A stretch of 64,000 bases of DNA from Saussurea involucrata (GCA_033807775.1 CM066317.1:12597370-12661369); one strand, 5' to 3'; shown: positions 1 to 12,731, counted from the first letter of the stretch. Made by a program: numbers and translations. Notes: generated from the letters alone by a model not told the origin.

Positions 1-10
1 TGATGTACAT

Positions 11-3000
11 TTATCTATGTTTCCTTTTCTGCCTTTGGAAGTTTGGTCTCATTGGTTGGCTTGCAACTGTTCCTGTATCTGAAGTTTGAGTTGGCTGAAA
101 TGGTATAAGGGGCTTCTTTGTTAACATGCATGCATCAATAGGAGCACTGCTTGAGGTAATGCTGACTGGTGAAGTTACTTTAGGTTTTAGCTTTCTTGGT
201 ACTTCTAGTCTCTCTAGTATCCTTGAAGTTCTTTCGTCTAGTGGCTTATTGCTCTCAAGCGATGAAACGGCCAACTGATCCAACTTCGAGTTAGAAACAC
301 AAGTGGGAGAATTGATTTTAGGAATTTCATTGACTATTAGTTGTTCCCATTCTTCTGTTATACGTGCTGTGATTTTGTCTCGTCCAGATTTCATATCCAA
401 TTTTGGGATTTCCTCTTCAAAGCTTACCATACTCGTTGCTTGCTTTGAAGGTCCAGAGTCATTTAAAGAATCTTCTTGAGTCGAAGTTGGTTCAGGAGGT
501 GACTCTTCCGATTTGGTAGGTAATGATCTGGATATATAGAGCCAAGCAAAGTTATGATCCTTAGATATTACATTCTACTGAAGCCAAGCTAATCTGTGTA
601 AATGAAGGAAAGGGTTGGGTTCCGGTGAGAAGTTGAGGTTAACGTGAGAAGCGTGAGAAGTGGTTATCAATCGTTGGATGAGAAATGGACGCACATTAGG
701 ATGAGATGCACCGGATCAATTCCATTCTAAGGTGCAATTCATGGGAGGGCCTTTGATTAAAAGTGATCAACGATTCGGATCCACTTTCACTTCTCACGCT
801 TCTCACGGTAACCTCAACTTCTCACGCGATCCTTCGCCATGAAGAAAAATGGCAATCACAATTCATTGGATTCTGTTAAATTTTATAAATATATCCGAGT
901 AGACTCAATGCTAAAAGAGAAGATATCTACCCAAAATGCAAACTTTCTTTCACAAGCACATTTAGCCTTTGATGGAATCCTCTTTCATGCAGGATGGGAT
1001 TGTAGCCCCTTTCTTCAATCTGAGCACCAAAATAGAATATGAAAAATGGCATGAATTGTGGCATATTACAAGTACATGTTAGATACAAAGCATTATAGTT
1101 TCTAATTTTCGATTGCCAAAGCATATTCCAGAAGGATAATCAAATTGAACTAATTTTCAGACATACAGCAAGGTTATGCTACTAATTTAGGATAACTACT
1201 TTCATTTACCTGTGGTTAATTTAGAGTAATATATTGATTAATAATAAATGTGATGATAAGTAGCCTACAAAAAGAATTTGTTTCCCTTTTTTTTCAACAT
1301 AACAAAAAATAATATCTTTTACAACAAGAAGAGAGCCTATGATCCATTATTGACTTTTGGTTTACAAATTACATGTGTCGTGCTTTTTGAGACTATATTT
1401 GAATCACTTAGATGCCATTTCAATACTATGCGCCCCACTGTCAAGGGTGCTCACATCAGACCATTGCAAATTGATAATTATAGAGCATTTGCTAAACCCA
1501 AGAGACATTGGTACTATATGACCTAATAATTTAAGATATCCAACCTCAAGTAAAGAGGACTTTATAGAATCTCTAACATGCTTAGCTTCTGTAGACTCAA
1601 ATGATTGGCTAACATCAGGGACAGGTATCACTTCTTCTGATCCTGCAAGCCTCTGCAGGAGTCACAAAAGTAAGAGAAACCATAAAGAAAGAGAGATCAT
1701 CAAGCATTTTAGCTTGGTGGAATTTGGGTCCATTCCATAGGTGGAAACACCTTAAGGGTGCGTTTGGTACGCAGACAGGAAAGAACAGAACAGGACGGGA
1801 CGGGACAGTACAGAACAGGACAGAACAACTGTTAAGCGTTTGGTAAGACAGAATTTGACAGAACAGATAACATTAACCAATAGATGAAATATAAAGAATA
1901 AATAAAATATTAAATAGAAGGCGTATTTGATGTTTTAGAAGATAATTAGATTTTATTTTGAGGTTATATAGGTAAAACATAAGTTTGTTCCACCTTGTTC
2001 CATGGGGGTGGGGGTGAGGGTGGAACGGGCCTGTTCCACTTTGTTCTACTCTTGTTCCATAGGGTGGGGGTGGAACAGGCCTGTTCCACTTTGTTCTACT
2101 CTGTTCATGTTTGTTCCACATAAAAGTCCTGCCAAACGTGGGACAGTGATCTCTGTTTTGTTCTGTCTTGTCCAGTGTACCAAACGCACCCTAATAGATC
2201 ATGAGTTCAAAGTGCCTGTTGTCTCTAGCCTTCTCTAAACAAAAGAGATTGGATGTATGAGGCATGTATTAGCTAGTTTCATGCAAACTACAGTTAGTAG
2301 AAGGAAAGAGGACCCACCCTGAGAAGCATCACTCCGTTATCTGAAGGCAGAAGAATGTAATAACACTGGAATGGTGTCTCCCTCATAGTCTCTGTATTAC
2401 ATCTGGATGAGCAAACCAGACCCTGATCTAGAAAATGCAGGGCACTGCAAAGCCCTTGGAAGACTGCAAACTCACATCCAAGGAAAACTTGTGGAATTAA
2501 CAGTGGAACATGTAGAGGTACTAACTGTAAATATATTGAAATTAGAAAATGCAGAAAGTTTATGATCATCTAGGACCCTGCTAAAAAATTAAATTGAAAA
2601 ACATGAACCAGAAAGGGCAGCCATTTGGCGACCTTGGTTGTTTAACTCCATCTGGTCAGTATCATCCGATTCATGGGAAGTAGATGGGCCAACAACAAAG
2701 GGAGTCCCTACAATCAACCCTGTTACAAAAGACCAACAAGTAAAGCAGAGTAAATAACAAGAGCATGCTATAAACAACAATTAGCTGAAAGTGGAAAATT
2801 ATAGAACTTGGAGATTCCAAGTTAACTGGTTCATCCACATCCTTTTACCTTCTTAATGACTTGTTTCAAGTTTGATCACCTAATACCGACTGATAGATAC
2901 CTTAGACATGAAATTCTTGGATTTCTAAAATCTTAGACCCACCCAAGCATTCAAGACTCCTTATAGACAACTTAAAATCATAGATGTTAACCCAAATATA

Positions 3001-6000
3001 AAACCAGAAGTTTGGAGATCTGTGCTTACTTCTCTGCAGCTCGAATATGTAAATTAGGACCATATGACTAAAGAACTTTGTCTATATAGTCCTCTTCACG
3101 GATTGCAAGTAGGACGATAAGCTTACATATCTTGGTACACGTATCTATTGTAGTAATTGGGTCTGAGGATTACCTTCGCTTAAAGACGCTAAGTTGGTTC
3201 TGTTAATGACGTTAAAGTCTATAGGTGTGGTAACATGCTGCAACTTTGTATAGTAGTGAAAGGAAGGCATGAGCAGGATTGTCTGCTCCCCGACCTTCAG
3301 AGAGTTTACGATCAAATCAAGTGTGCTAAGCTTATTGCCAGTGACTGGACAAGAAGTGGACTTCACGGGTTTGTTTCCATGTTCATTATCCAATGGATGA
3401 CCATGACACCTGCATGCCTAATACTTGTACTTTGTTATTTAGAATAAAACTGGAAAACAATATGAAAGATCAATGTGTTTTCTAAGCCTCTCTTTCACGA
3501 TGAGAGAATAGAGAAGAGTAAGGGGCCGTTTACCCAAACGCTTAACTAGTAAGCGCTTACCGGTAAGATTCAACACTCTTAACTTACTTTACCGGGTAAG
3601 ATTGTAGTCCACCAAAACAGTATCGTATGCAACAATTTACCCGGTAAGCGCTTACCGGGTAAGAGTCATCACCCTCACTTAGACCGGGTAAGACTCTCCA
3701 TCCTTATCATTACTCTTATCGGGTAAGATTCTCGGCCCTTGCCATATTCATCTGGTAAGGTAAATGACCCGATAAAGCGTTTAGTAAAGGCCCCTAAGTA
3801 TAAACTGTTAGTTGGATGTTTGTCAGTTGTATTAGTTTATATCATGAGAGCATGGCTTGTATTACTGTCCAATAAGTATTAAGAAATGTTAGTACAGGAA
3901 GGCAGAAAAAAGAAAGAATCTGACTCAAACTCAAGTTGAAAAAGTTTGATCAGATATTTCTCCTACAAAATTTGGTTCTCCTACATAAAACAATCTTCTA
4001 TAATCAGAAGATCTTTCACACCTTTGCTAATATAGCATATTTTTTACTAGAGTTTCATGCCATCCTGAGAATATTTCAATTCAGATGCTATGGGAGGTGG
4101 GTTAGTTCTCATAGTCATGGATTATGTAAAGCTATAATACCTGGCAGGGTTCGAACTCATCAATGATGCGATTGAAAGATGGAAAAAGATTGCAGCATAT
4201 TTGGTTTAAAGAGCCTAGAAGATTTCTCTTGAACTTAAGACGAGCCTGCAGCTGTTCTGCTTCATCCCTCAGATCCTGCAGCCATTGTTTCACCAGGGCA
4301 CACAACACCTTTGCATCTGCAAAAATGTTCTGTAAAATCACTTAGTATACAATTCACTTCCATTTGATACTCTTTCCAAGTAATTTTAATTTACCATTTA
4401 AGAACATCATATGACTAATGGTGTTACACAGCCACACAGCTGTAGTAGGTTATAATCATTCAAAGGAAGTGTTCTATTAAAATCTTAGATATTTTGTCCA
4501 CTAGATGAAAGTACAACCTGGAAGATGATTATGGAACGAACAATTCTCAAGATCACATATATTCCTAAGAAAGTTGTTGATACTTTCTGAAAGATCAGCA
4601 AGACCACTTGACACCAACAATACAAAGTCCACTGAAACACATTTGTCTGCTGCATCCTATAAGGAAGTGATTCACCGTTCGAATTAAGAATTTGAAATCA
4701 TTTACATCAGAAATCCAGTAGCAAGTAAATGCTATAAAGAATAAGTTGTTGAAATACACACCATTAGAGTCTTCTTTGTCATAGAGTCTAAATTTTCAAG
4801 TAGACATGAACTAATAACAATCACTTTTCTTCCAACATCTTCACTGTCACCTCCCCATGCATATAGAACTTTATCATTAAGGACACTTGCAAGGAGGGCA
4901 TCTGCTGGCAAAGGAGGAGAACAAATTTATGGAAAATGAGTCAAATAAACTATAAGCAACGGATTGAATAAAGTATCACAGAAAACCTGTTACCGCAACA
5001 AGAGATAGCCACATGATTGTTGAGTTCTGGTAAGAAGCCATCACTAGGCAGGTTGTTAACAGCATGGTGAAAATCACGGAGACTGAAATTCCAACTTGGC
5101 CTGTATGCTACCTTCATCTGCTACAAAACATGAACCAAAAAAACAAAGCGCATTATAAGAAGAAAACCCAAAACTGATAGCATGTCCTTATGCAATTCAA
5201 GGCTAACAGATTCAAACTTAAAACCTGACATTACATGTAGCAATGGAAGTAAAACCTGCTTCAACATTATCATCATGCATAGAACAAATTCAGATTGCAG
5301 TACAAGAATACCTAAATCTTGACTTGAACAACTAAGTTGCTGTTTGATAAATAAGCAAATGAGTTTTGCCTATCAAACCAGATATGTCAAAACACAGTCT
5401 CTGATTTCACTTTTCGAAACAGATGGAGTCCGTCCTTTCCACATTATATATAATATTTTAGTACTTTCAATTTATTTAAGTAATGGTTACTGCTGACTAG
5501 GTATTCAATCTGTTTATACCTAACATTTTAGATTCCAAATCTGACTCAGTATTCGATCTGTTCATACCTAACATTTAAATTTTCAAAACCTCCGAGCTGC
5601 GTCAGTTTGAACAATCTTCGCATTTTATTACATTGATATTCATTCATCACATGATAGAGTTAAACGAAAGTGATCTTACCAGTAACAAAACACCAATGAC
5701 CTACGAAAATAACTGTACAGTTATATGAATGTACCAATAATCACATACCTCTGTGGAACATGATATTCGATTTCTGAAGACATAGCAAAGCCCGATCCTA
5801 TCAAGGAGTGGCTTCGAATTCGAGATCGATTTGTGACCTCTAGGACTTGAAATTGCGTAGAAATTCGCTAGCTGCAGTAATGACTGACAAACAGCGTGTT
5901 TTTTGCATGATTCGATAGCTTATTTCAAAACGATTTGACGAATTCTTGTTAGATAGATTGAATTTCTGCGGATTGAATTAGATGTTTGGAGAAGATTCAT

Positions 6001-6107
6001 TAATCAATGTAAATGTTCATAAACTAATTGCATCGTACCTGCTTCAAATCTCGAAGTAAAGGAGGCGATAATGTCCGCAGATCCAACACGAAGCACAGCA
6101 TCACCAT
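11..6107 (-). CDS. Eleven-exon gene, unrecognised plant protein (662 aa)
   Basis: Coding exons, in transcript order on the minus strand: 6039-6107, 5749-5883, 4994-5117, 4762-4901, 4518-4656, 4141-4316, 3174-3417, 2633-2719, 2318-2520, 1545-1652, 11-574. All junctions are GT-AG, every phase agrees, and the sum is 1989 nt with one terminal stop. The start ATG at 6107 lies about 75 bases below a TATA-like run. The N-terminus (MVMLCFVLDLRTLSPPLLRD, then a helix, then a second hydrophobic strand around GLCYVF) alternates strand and helix like a von Willebrand A-type fold; this is inference. Exon 6 is helical and rich in charged residues (LQDLRDEAEQLQARLKFKRN). The last exon is Ser/Pro-rich and ends in a basic tail, FQRQKRKHR. 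I do not recognise the family with confidence; a plant homologue of a replication or meiosis factor is possible but unproven. The exon 8 donor (GTCGCC) is weak, and a donor 24 nt downstream also keeps phase. Confidence 0.72.
612..838. mobile_element. Non-autonomous element, GTGAGAAG family, copy 1
   Basis: A 227-bp element in intron 10 of the 11-exon gene. It begins GGGTTGGGTTCCGGTGAG and ends in GATCCTTCGCC. Inner arms repeat GTGAGAAG in inverted orientation. The flanks ATGAAGGAAA (602-611) and ATGAAGAAAA (839-848) match at 9 of 10, a target duplication of Mutator-like size. Three related copies lie at 16043, 61412 and 61994. Confidence 0.75.
1756..2191. mobile_element. Tourist-like MITE, GGGTGCGTTTGGTAC termini
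   Basis: Terminal inverted repeats GGGTGCGTTTGGTAC and GTACCAAACGCACCC, flanked by TAA on both sides (1753-1755, 2192-2194), the PIF/Harbinger target signature. The interior is rich in GTTCCA/GGAACA repeats. It sits in intron 9 of the 11-exon gene. A diverged relative lies at 14363-14974. Confidence 0.8.
3522..3794. mobile_element. Tourist-like MITE, GGGGCCGTTTAC family, copy 1
   Basis: A 273-bp element in intron 6 of the 11-exon gene. It begins GGGGCCGTTTAC, ends in GGCCCC and is flanked by TAA on both sides. The interior is built of repeated, oppositely oriented TTACCGG/CCGGTAAG words, so the strand can fold over most of its length. Confidence 0.8.
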
Positions 6108-6177
6108 TATTCTCTCTCTCAAACTCACACAGCGGCAAGTTTGTGTATTTTTAGGTTTGAAATTTGGCGCGCTTTCA

Positions 6178-6192
6178 TCCTATATATATCCC
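6178..6192 (-). promoter_or_regulatory. TATA-like promoter element of the 11-exon gene
   Basis: A TATATATAT run lies about 75 bases upstream of the start codon at 6107. The transcript leader would be short and AG-rich (GAGAGAGAATA just before the ATG). Confidence 0.45.
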
Positions 6193-7663
6193 CCCCTTCT
6201 TGTTTACTTTACAATCTTTGATACTTTCATCTATTAATATTTTTTGGGTCATCTCCCTATTGTGATAAAAACTCTCCTACTTTCTTTATTTTAGGGATAA
6301 TTTTAGAGAAGCTGTTGGAACAAAAATATACATTAAAATCTTCATATTCTCCATTTTCTTTAAAATAAAGAAGCTGTTAAAGATGCTCTTATCGATCATC
6401 AAATGAATTGATTGTAGGCGTTTAAAACCTAATAAACGCTTACCAAATAAAAGTCATCACTTCAAAATAAAGAAATTTCGAGAAAAATGTCAAACTCTCC
6501 ATAAAAATGATTAACATGAAGGGAACAATATTTTTATTATATTCCTATCAGGAAAAAATGTTGAAATTAGATGTCTAAGAGAGATAAATAATATTTTTAT
6601 TAATTATAAGAAACTAGGTTCGAACCGTGTATTACACGGGGTAATTTAAAAAAAAAATCATGCCATAAAACTTATCAACTATTATGAAAGATTAATTTAA
6701 AGTGAATTGACGGAAAACATAACAATTTGACTTTGAAAATATCATTAACTAACCATCTGTTGATAACTGATATTATGTAGTTCAATTACAATTAGAGGAC
6801 ATAATATAATCATGATTAAGAAAGTATAAATAATTAAATATACTATACTAAAATATTTGCATATTTATATTTTTGAAAAAGGTTTGAACTCATAATCCAA
6901 AAGTCAGTTGATAAGTGATATTTTTTCCAAGTAATTAAATCTCTTATGATAATTTTAAGAATGTTTCGTTGACATAATGGAATTTGATAGAATTGTAATT
7001 CGTCGTAATTCGACTTTGAAGTAAAAATTGATACGAAATTACAAAAAGAAAATCACGACAATTTAGTGACTATTTGTATCAAATCACATACTAATTTCAA
7101 CAAATCTCATACTAATCACGACACGTTAATTCGTATATATTTATGATATTTAATAATATAATTAAATCCAAAAATATTTAATATTGGACTCATTTCGAAG
7201 GTATTGACGAAGCGATTACAATGTTATAATTTGTAAAAAATAAAAATGTTTTTAATGCATTTTAGTTCATATACATTATTTATGTTAATATGATAAAAGT
7301 CTAAAATGAAAAATAAAAAAGTAAAGGATTAAAAGTAAACTATATACCTAATTATAAGGGTAGTAAATGTAACGTATAAATTAAAAAAATTGAATTAAGG
7401 AAGAGTGAATGTGGGTGTGCTAATTGAACTTATAATGTAAACTGCGTTCAGATACATGTTTAGGCGGAAAAATACTGAAGTCAGCTCACCAGAAGACGAC
7501 ACGTGGCATGCTAGTTACTTATTTATTATATGTATAGATATTTTAATATTATAATTAATATTTTATAATCTTTATTTTAAAGAAATTGTAAAAATTGCAC
7601 TTTTTTAGATTAGATTTGATTTCTCCATTTTGAATAATTGCACTCGCACTTACAAATTCCTAT
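6193..7663. other. AT-rich intergenic spacer
   Basis: About 1.5 kb between the 11-exon gene and the hAT element. I see no coding frame, RNA gene or clean terminal repeats. It is dominated by A/T runs and probably contains eroded repeats. Confidence 0.5.
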
Positions 7664-7671
7664 CTCGCAAC

Positions 7672-10600
7672 TAGAGGTGGCCAAAAATCGGGTTCGGGCC
7701 GGGTTGGGGGACAAACCGGTTCCACACAGTAACCGTGAGAACCGGGTCAGGTGAGAACCGGGCCGGGTTTAAACCGAAATCCCCTGACCCGTTTACTGGT
7801 GTGTAGAACCGGTTTTCATAAAACCGGGCCGGGCCAAGAACCGGTTCGGAGTTGGGCCTGCGATTTTTTTGTTTTTTAACTGCTTTCTTTGTATAATAAT
7901 TAATTACTAAACTTTAACAAAGAAAAATTGGATTGGAATCATTGGATAAGTAAAATACACTTTAAAAATACGTTTTATTTATAATATATATCACTAAAAT
8001 ACACTTTTACGTTTTATAATTTATATATAATTTTAAGTTACAAACTTACAAGTTACAAGTTACAATACATAAATTCTAAACATTCGAAGGTCCCGCTCCC
8101 GAAGTCCCACCCGCTCCCGAACTTCCACTCCCATCACCCGGATAGTAATTGAATGGATTATAATTGAATGGATTGTATGGAGCGTAGTATGGATTCTGAT
8201 CTGGAGCGTAGTCTTCAAGAGTATTGTACTGCATCAGTCGTGTAATAGCCGTCTGATCGTCAAGGCGGTCGGTGTCTACATCTTCGTCATCTACGACACT
8301 ACTAACATCAGAAGTATCGGTTACGGACGGCGTACTTAGTAGTTCATCCGTGTCGTTTTCGAATAAGTTTTCTTCCACGCCTTCTATATCATCCTCCAGG
8401 TTCGTTCGATTTTGAATGCGGTCTTCTCCATCCAAGTAATCCTTCAGACATACGCAACACTCCACCGATTTTGGGGTTAATTTTGTCCGACGCTCCGATA
8501 TGATCCTGCCACTAAGAGAAAAGGCCGACTCCGAAGCTACAGTACTAGTTTGGATTGTTAGTATATCAAGTGCAATAGTGGCCATAATTGGGAAACTTGA
8601 TTGTTTACTTTTCCACCATTCTAATAAATCTAGGGATTCAACATCTACGACGTTTGTGAAGGATGTCGTTATAAAATTAGTACGTACGTATTGATTGAAT
8701 TCACCCAAATTATCCCCATCATATCTAGTTTTTTTAGAAGATTCCATGACAACCGATTGCATTAAAGTTTGCATTAAGTCTTCCCGGTTTCGGCCACGAC
8801 TGCTACTAGAACCCGGTGAAAACATTTGAGGTGTAGGGGTTTGTTGGCTTCCTCCCCCATAATTAACTCTATAAATCTCATATAATTGATGAAAATCATT
8901 ATTAAATTGTTGTATGCGTTTCCTTGAAAAACTATAATTTGTAAGAGAATCCAAACCAAACGATAAACATATTGCTTGTATTAAAACTTCGACACCCGTA
9001 ACATTTAAAAACGGGTTTAATGCCGCGGCACAAAGAAAAGTAAAGGGGATCTTTTTAAAATATTTTACCAATTTTTCTTTCATTGGTTTCACCACGTCGT
9101 GAAAGTGCAAATCCTGTTCGTATTGAGCAATTTTACTTGCCAAAATATAAAGTTGATTTAAAAGTAAAGGGCTCGTTGGATAATAAACACCGGATAACAT
9201 AGTTGTTGCAGTTTTGAAATCGCCCAAAATATCGTGAAAGCCATGAATCCTTGTCCAATCATCCTGAGTTATCGTGTTATCCGGGTAATGAATGTTATAA
9301 AATGCTTGAATATATTGTTGTTGTCTTAATAAATTATCCATCATTTTCCAAGTCGAATTCCATCGAACCGGCATATCGTGCGCCGGTCCCAAAGCTTTAA
9401 AACCGACTTGTTTGCAATAATCTCTATATAAGTTTTGCATTTTTTTATTTCTTGTGCAAATTCGGCGTAACATAAGCCTAAACTTAGTTAAAGGCTCATT
9501 AAGTTTACTTAAGCCGTCTTGAACGGCTAAGTTTATTATGTGTGCGCAACAACGTGTATGAAATAATTTTCCCTCTAAAATAGGGGATAAAGCCAAACGT
9601 AATCGGTCTACGCATGCCGTATTATTACTAGCATTATCAAACGAAATACTAATAACTTTATTTTTTAAATTATAATATTGAAGACATCTCATAATTATAG
9701 AAAACTGACGCTCACCCGAATGTGGCGAACCAAAGAGCTCAAACGTGATTACACGTTTGCATAACTGCCACGATTCCGGCACAATCCAATGTGTCGTTAT
9801 GCATATATAAGAATCTGGCAATTCGCATGGTGCGCTCCATATATCACAAGTTAAAGAAACTTTGTTGGGTAAGTTTAAAAACATTTCTCGCATAATTTTT
9901 TGAACCTTATTCCAATATTTTAAAGCATCACGCTTAAGAGTTTGACGACTTACCGAACCATTGTAGCGTGGTTGGAACCCATTTTTTATCATGTTTGTAA
10001 TGTGAGGATTGTCGAAATGTTCGAACGGCAACGCCATTTGAATGACACATTTCATTTGCATTTCTCGGGCGAGATCATTATCATACGACCATACTTGACC
10101 GGAATTGTCAAGTATGGGTTGAGTTGGATCGGGACCCGATTTCAACCTCTTGCATCTTTCCTCGAAGTGGCGCTTTAACGTGCTATTTGATCCGGGTTTT
10201 AGGAAATCTCCACACCGTTTGCATTGCGCTTTTTTGTATCGTCGGGAAATTTTACCAAGTTGAAATTATCCCAAACCGGTGCTTTTCGTGAATGATCGAC
10301 AACAATGGTGTAATTTTGTTCGGCCATTTTTTTGATAGTAGAGACTAGAGAGTAGAGAGTAGAGACTAGAGAATTGTATGCGTTTTTTGCGAGAAACGAA
10401 TATAGCGAGAGCCGAGAAATGAGAATTGTAAGCGTTTTTTGCGTTTTGTAAGCAATTGTAAAGTGGTGATCACTCCATAACACCCCTAGTATTTATATGG
10501 GGTTTGGAGGGTGTTTTTTGAGGCAAAAAACGGTCACAAAGGGGTCCCAACGGCTCTCTAACGGTCATATTGGTTTTTGAAAAAAATCGGGTCGGGTCGG

Positions 10601-10767
10601 GCCACGAACCGGGTCACGAATCGGTCCCGATCGGGTCGGGTCGGGTCGAGAAAATACCTATATATACGAACCGGTCCCGGCTCTCGGGCTTGAAACCGGT
10701 TCTTGACCGGGTCGGGCCAGAACCGGTTCTTGTCCGGTTTCGGGTCGGGTCGCTTTGGCCACCTCTA
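7672..10767 (-). mobile_element. hAT DNA transposon
   Basis: A 3096-bp element with termini TAGAGGTGGCCAAA and TTTGGCCACCTCTA, which are perfect inverted repeats. A perfect 8-bp target duplication, CTCGCAAC, flanks it (7664-7671 and 10768-10775), the hAT signature. Both subterminal regions are full of GGGTCGGG/ACCGGTTC words in both orientations, the usual place for transposase binding sites. It carries one transposase gene on the minus strand. The perfect duplication implies recent insertion. A 198-bp relative with near-identical ends lies in the IPK2 intron at 11775. Confidence 0.95.
8076..10327 (-). pseudogene. hAT transposase, BED finger broken by a frameshift
   Basis: The main open frame (8076-10145, 689 codons) holds the RNase-H-like transposase core. 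Acidic catalytic candidates are D101 in SLTCDIWSAP, D169 in ISFDNASNN and E538 in ASESAFS. The conserved CCAHIINLAV block is at residues 198-207 and the C-terminal hAT dimerisation region at about 505-570. The natural start is probably the ATG at 10327 (MAEQNYT), which opens the BED zinc finger. That frame ends at 10199, while the second half of the finger (C-x2-C and H-x4-C) is in the main frame. A one-base length change in the A-run near 10225-10230 explains the split. As it stands no full-length protein with a BED finger can be made. A TATAAATA box lies at about 10490-10498. The tail after residue 580 is acidic, then rich in Asn, Tyr, Pro and Gly. Confidence 0.88.
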
Positions 10768-10775
10768 CTCGCAAC

Positions 10776-11208
10776 ACACCTTCTCACTTTATTTTTATTT
10801 CTAATAATAAATCTTGTATTATTTTTTCATTAACTTTTGGCTTCAAAATATTTCAAGTAATGATAAAAAAACGTCGGTAAAAGCTTGTGGTCTATGGGAT
10901 AAAAATATTATGTCCTAAAATGACACATCTTATATCCTTATGAATCAATTAAATAAAGACAAATCATATTTTTATATATTTTAAATTTAATTTATTTAAG
11001 TTCACATACTTTAATGATATGTATTTATGTGATTGAGGGACATGTTTGGAACATAAGAATTTGGGATAGATGATTTTCATCTAAAAATCCGTTACAAAAC
11101 TCTTTTATCGTAATAGCGTCGTCAATTATCCCTAAAAGTTTATGGAACACCGTGTTAATGATCATCATCATACACGTGCGATTTAAACGATTGCAAGAAA
11201 CCCATTTA
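10776..11208. other. Spacer between hAT element and IPK2 3' end
   Basis: AT-rich sequence of about 430 bp that should hold the IPK2 3' untranslated region on the minus strand. No other feature is seen. Confidence 0.4.
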
Positions 11209-12731
11209 TCAGTGACCATTGTCAACTGAAATAACTGATTCTTGCGTCTTGTGATCTTCAGGATCTCCAAGTATTTCGGATATGAACTTTATCAAAGAGC
11301 ATAGTCCACCCAAGAAGTTATGATCGATCACACCTCTACCCTCCGTAACATGTGCGAAATCAATAAGTTTGACTTGTACAACTGAACCCGCCCCTTCTTC
11401 TGACGCCGTCGCCTTCTCGAACATGAAAAGGAACGAACAAGCGCAAAAATGGTAGATGGTTTGATCCTCAAACCATGCCTTGAGTTCCAATAATTGTGCC
11501 AAAATCCCGTTAGGCCCACCATAGACGTTCGGGGCTAAAACGTGGTCTGGGTCGGAACTGGATGGATTAGAGGAAACATATCTCCTAAATAACAATTTAA
11601 CATCGTCTACGCTGCTTTTGAGAACGAGATCTCTAGGAGGCTTATAAAACCCGAGCTCTTCGCTAATGTAAACCTGCAAACCTAAAACCAAACCAATCAA
11701 ATTCAGTAAATCTTATGCGTGCGTAGTAGGGTATAGCCCAAGGGGTAGAAAAGTTGTTTATGTTACATTACATGTAGAGATGGCCAAAAACCAGTCGCAG
11801 GCCGGGTTGAAATCGGGCCTATGTATAACCGGTCGTGGTACCGGACCGGGCCATAAATTTTCATAAAAACCATAAGTGGGCCAAGATTTCCGGAGCGGGG
11901 CGGGCCCAACTCGGTCCTTGCCGGCCCTGTTTCTACGTCAATCCCTGGTTGGACCCATTTTGGCCATCTCTAGTTACAAGTGCATTTGATATGCGGATGA
12001 CATGACAATATTAAACTTGTTGTCTCACGTTTATCACTGAGACAAGACAGAACCCGAGTGGGATGAAAACCCTAAAATAGTAAATTACTAACCTATACGT
12101 GTCAAATAAAAACTCTAAAACCTTTTGAAATTCTTCCACTGCCTACCTCACTCTCATACGTTCAGTCATGTCCAGTCTCATTTTGGTCCGCGTATCAAAC
12201 ACACCCATAAATACCCAAATTTTCAAAACAAGAAAATAAAAATAAAAGAAAGCAACATGGGGAAATGTGCGAAAAAACGGGTTAAAACAACGAAGGAAAC
12301 ACCAAGCACAATACTTGCAAACCTGAAATCCTGAATCCTAACCGAAGACTAGTGGTCTCGCGGTCCCTTTTCAAGCACTTTGCAATGTAATTGTCAGAAG
12401 CTTCGGAGCCAAAAGTTCTCGAGCCAATCTTGATGTCCATAACGGTGGGATTTGTGCGAGACAACGCAAGATCTTGTAGCACGATGTGCGGGTGCTCGAC
12501 TCCATCGGATGCTTTCATAACTCGAGTGCCGTAGAAAACAGGGAAGAATCTACGGATTCGATCTGGGATTTCGGTATTCGAAGAAAATTGTTCATAGAAT
12601 TCGACTTCGGCAGAACCACGTTCACCGCCTTGTAGAGGCTTGTAAAAACGACCCGAATCATCAACGAGGGGACCAAGGGTTCCATTACTCGCATGGTGTC
12701 CAGCAACTTGATGAGGTGGGGTTTTGAACAT
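11209..12731 (-). CDS. IPK2: Inositol polyphosphate multikinase (IPK2/IPMK), two coding exons
   Basis: Exons 12315-12731 and 11209-11673 join in phase to give 293 aa, close to the 286-300 aa of plant IPK2 proteins. The family phosphorylates inositol tris- and tetrakisphosphates towards InsP5, in the nucleus and cytosol. Hallmarks are the inositol-binding motif PTVMDIKIG at 95-103 (P-x3-D-x-K-x-G), the N-terminal block HQVAGH and PLVDDSGRFYKPLQ, SSNTEIP, and the metal-binding block VKLIDFAHV (Asp244) followed by GVIDHNFLGGL. The donor CAA|GTATTG and acceptor TTTGCAG|GTTTAC flank a 641-bp intron. I recall Arabidopsis IPK2 genes as lacking a coding intron, so this one is worth noting; it contains a small hAT derivative. 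The TGA is at 11209. A leader exon probably lies 3 kb upstream. No lesions are seen, so it is probably functional. Confidence 0.93.
11775..11972. mobile_element. Non-autonomous hAT derivative in the IPK2 intron
   Basis: A 198-bp element beginning TAGAGATGGCCAAAA and ending TTTTGGCCATCTCTA, one substitution per arm from the full hAT at 7672. The flanking octamers ATTACATG and GTTACAAG match at 6 of 8. The GC-rich interior repeats GGGCC/CCGG words like the subterminal zones of the autonomous copy. Confidence 0.85.

Noticed and set aside
3936..4345. Plus-strand frames at 3936-4166 and 4163-4345
   Set aside because: Antisense to exon 6 of the 11-exon gene and its intron; no start context or domain.
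12125..12334. 69-codon plus-strand frame in the IPK2 intron
   Set aside because: Overlaps the intron and exon 1 end antisense; no supporting features.
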